NCBI GenBank assembly: GCA_012963565.1
Contig: DTVJ01000164.1
Span: 1 to 6,348 of the forward strand
Length of the DNA: 6,348 nucleotides
From: Piscirickettsiaceae bacterium
GTDB lineage: Bacteria; Pseudomonadota; Gammaproteobacteria; PS1; Pseudothioglobaceae
Reading direction: 5' to 3'
The translations under genes were made by a program, and so were the position numbers. This document shows positions 5,431 to 6,348 of this stretch, piece after piece; the stretch's first letter is position 1; every line of letters begins with the position of its first letter. A model generated the notes under the pieces. It made no database searches. It saw only the letters and a program-made list of their open reading frames with translations, and had not been told where the DNA came from.

Positions 5431-6348
5431 TTATTCTGTACCCCAATATTTGGTCTGGATACTGTGACCAAGGTCAGCTTCTACCAAACGCGATCTAAGT
5501 TTGAGTAATTTTTCAATCAATGCAGGTTCAGCTTTTTCATAGGCATCCGCATCTGGTGTTCGGTTAACCACAATACCAAGCAGCTCAGTGATAGCATTAC
5601 CAATTGAATTTTGAGAAATAGTGACAATTAATTTGCCTTCATCATTACGATAGATGAGTTGTTTAAAGGCCGGCTGCCAACGTATTGAGGAAGAATATTT
5701 AGCATCTTCAATACATTTGTCGCGTACCTTCTTTGCTGCTGATAAAAAGCAGTTATTGAAAAGCAGAGTTCTCTCTATTTCTTTGGGGAAATACGCATTA
5801 TCTGGAACGCCAGAATTTCGACTAGAGACTTGCGCAAAAAAAGTACGGTAGAAATCTAAAAAACCCTTTAGTATTTGATCGTACTCTTTCCAGAAATCGA
5901 TATTCTTCAAACTGTCAATTCCACCTTGTACTTCCCAGCTAGGCAGTCCTTGCGGATAACCTGTAAGCGCTAAACTTGACACTTCTCCAGTAACGGGTTT
6001 AAGAATTTCTAAATCTAGAGTTGATAAAAATTCAGAATATACATCCTGCATATAGGATGCAAATAAAGAGTGCTGCCCACCATCAGTCAGATTTGGATTA
6101 TTAATATCAGCTAATTTTGCATTTTCAAGTTCGTCCTTATCAAAAACGATAAAGTGATTATGTAGCATTCTAATAGTAGGTACACCAGTAGAAGTAATGG
6201 GCCAGGTAGCATCCAATGATGCTTCACCAGCAAGAATCAAGTGTTTAGTTGGATCTGGATATTGCTCTAACATGAAACCAATAATAATTTGGTTCATACG
6301 ATTCCAAACTTTTCGTACATTGCTTGGTAATTGTGTGCGACGCACAGG
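5431..6348 (-). CDS. Unrecognised soluble protein, partial (N-terminus beyond window)
   Basis: A leftward frame of 305 codons, open to the right window edge and ending in TAA at 5431-5433. A GTG at 6343-6345 could be a start, but the frame continues past it (the preceding codon is Pro), so the true start is probably outside. I do not recognise the family. Counting from that GTG, the protein has no hydrophobic segment long enough for a membrane helix. It carries a central stretch TWPITSTGVPTIRMLHNHFI at 47-66 with paired histidines (62 and 64), an aromatic-rich helix FWKEYDQILKGFLDFYRTFF at 151-170, FNNCFLSAAKKVRDKC at 196-211, and strand-like KQLIYRNDEGKLIVTISQNS at 228-247. HNH-spaced histidines after a Gly/Pro segment recall HIT-type nucleotide-binding proteins, but the order is not a clear match. 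No terminator separates its stop from hppA (157-base gap). Codon use is like its neighbours. Confidence 0.85.
   Translation of the reverse strand, partial: PVRRTQLPSNVRKVWNRMNQIIIGFMLEQYPDPTKHLILAGEASLDATWPITSTGVPTIRMLHNHFIVFDKDELENAKLADINNPNLTDGGQHSLFASYMQDVYSEFLSTLDLEILKPVTGEVSSLALTGYPQGLPSWEVQGGIDSLKNIDFWKEYDQILKGFLDFYRTFFAQVSSRNSGVPDNAYFPKEIERTLLFNNCFLSAAKKVRDKCIEDAKYSSSIRWQPAFKQLIYRNDEGKLIVTISQNSIGNAITELLGIVVNRTPDADAYEKAEPALIEKLLKLRSRLVEADLGHSIQTKYWGTE

Noticed and set aside
6343..6345. GTG as the true start of the unknown leftward gene
   Set aside because: The frame continues to the window edge and no upstream sequence is available to see a ribosome site, so the gene is treated as truncated.

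Overview
This window looks like chromosomal DNA of a sulfur-oxidising gammaproteobacterium, and the SUP05 / Candidatus Thioglobus / bivalve thiotrophic-symbiont group is my best guess. The reasons are the AT-rich coding sequence, the C-terminal third of a dissimilatory adenylylsulfate (APS) reductase alpha subunit, a YeeE/YedE-type sulfur-compound transporter and a membrane proton pyrophosphatase. The assignment is pattern recognition, not a database result.

Layout. The left part reads rightward. It starts with the truncated end of aprA (to 593), followed by two tandem hairpins (603-634 and 640-674). A compact run of three small genes comes next: an unrecognised 116-residue protein (711-1061), a SlyD-type FKBP peptidyl-prolyl isomerase (1085-1594) and an unrecognised 111-residue protein (1603-1938). 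The gaps within the run are 23 and 8 bases, so it is probably one operon. The right part reads leftward and converges on the first at about 1939-2016, where a hairpin sits that can end transcription from both sides. From right to left it holds an unrecognised protein of at least 305 residues that is cut by the window edge (5431-6348), the pyrophosphatase hppA (3283-5274) and the YeeE/YedE transporter (2017-3171). hppA and the transporter each have their own candidate promoter and a terminator, and the two terminators are nearly identical in sequence.

How the genes may work together (inference). In sulfur oxidisers AprBA joins sulfite to AMP to make APS, and ATP sulfurylase then converts APS plus pyrophosphate to ATP and sulfate. 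Pyrophosphate is therefore a substrate of sulfite oxidation, and a reversible membrane pyrophosphatase next door could exchange energy between the pyrophosphate pool and the proton gradient. The YeeE/YedE protein probably brings in thiosulfate or a related sulfur compound. The SlyD-like protein is a folding helper that could serve AprBA or another metalloenzyme. The two small unknown genes flanking slyD and the large unknown gene upstream of hppA are the least explained parts of the window.

I saw no tRNA, rRNA, CRISPR array, insertion sequence or phage gene. Every intergenic gap is shorter than about 160 bases.
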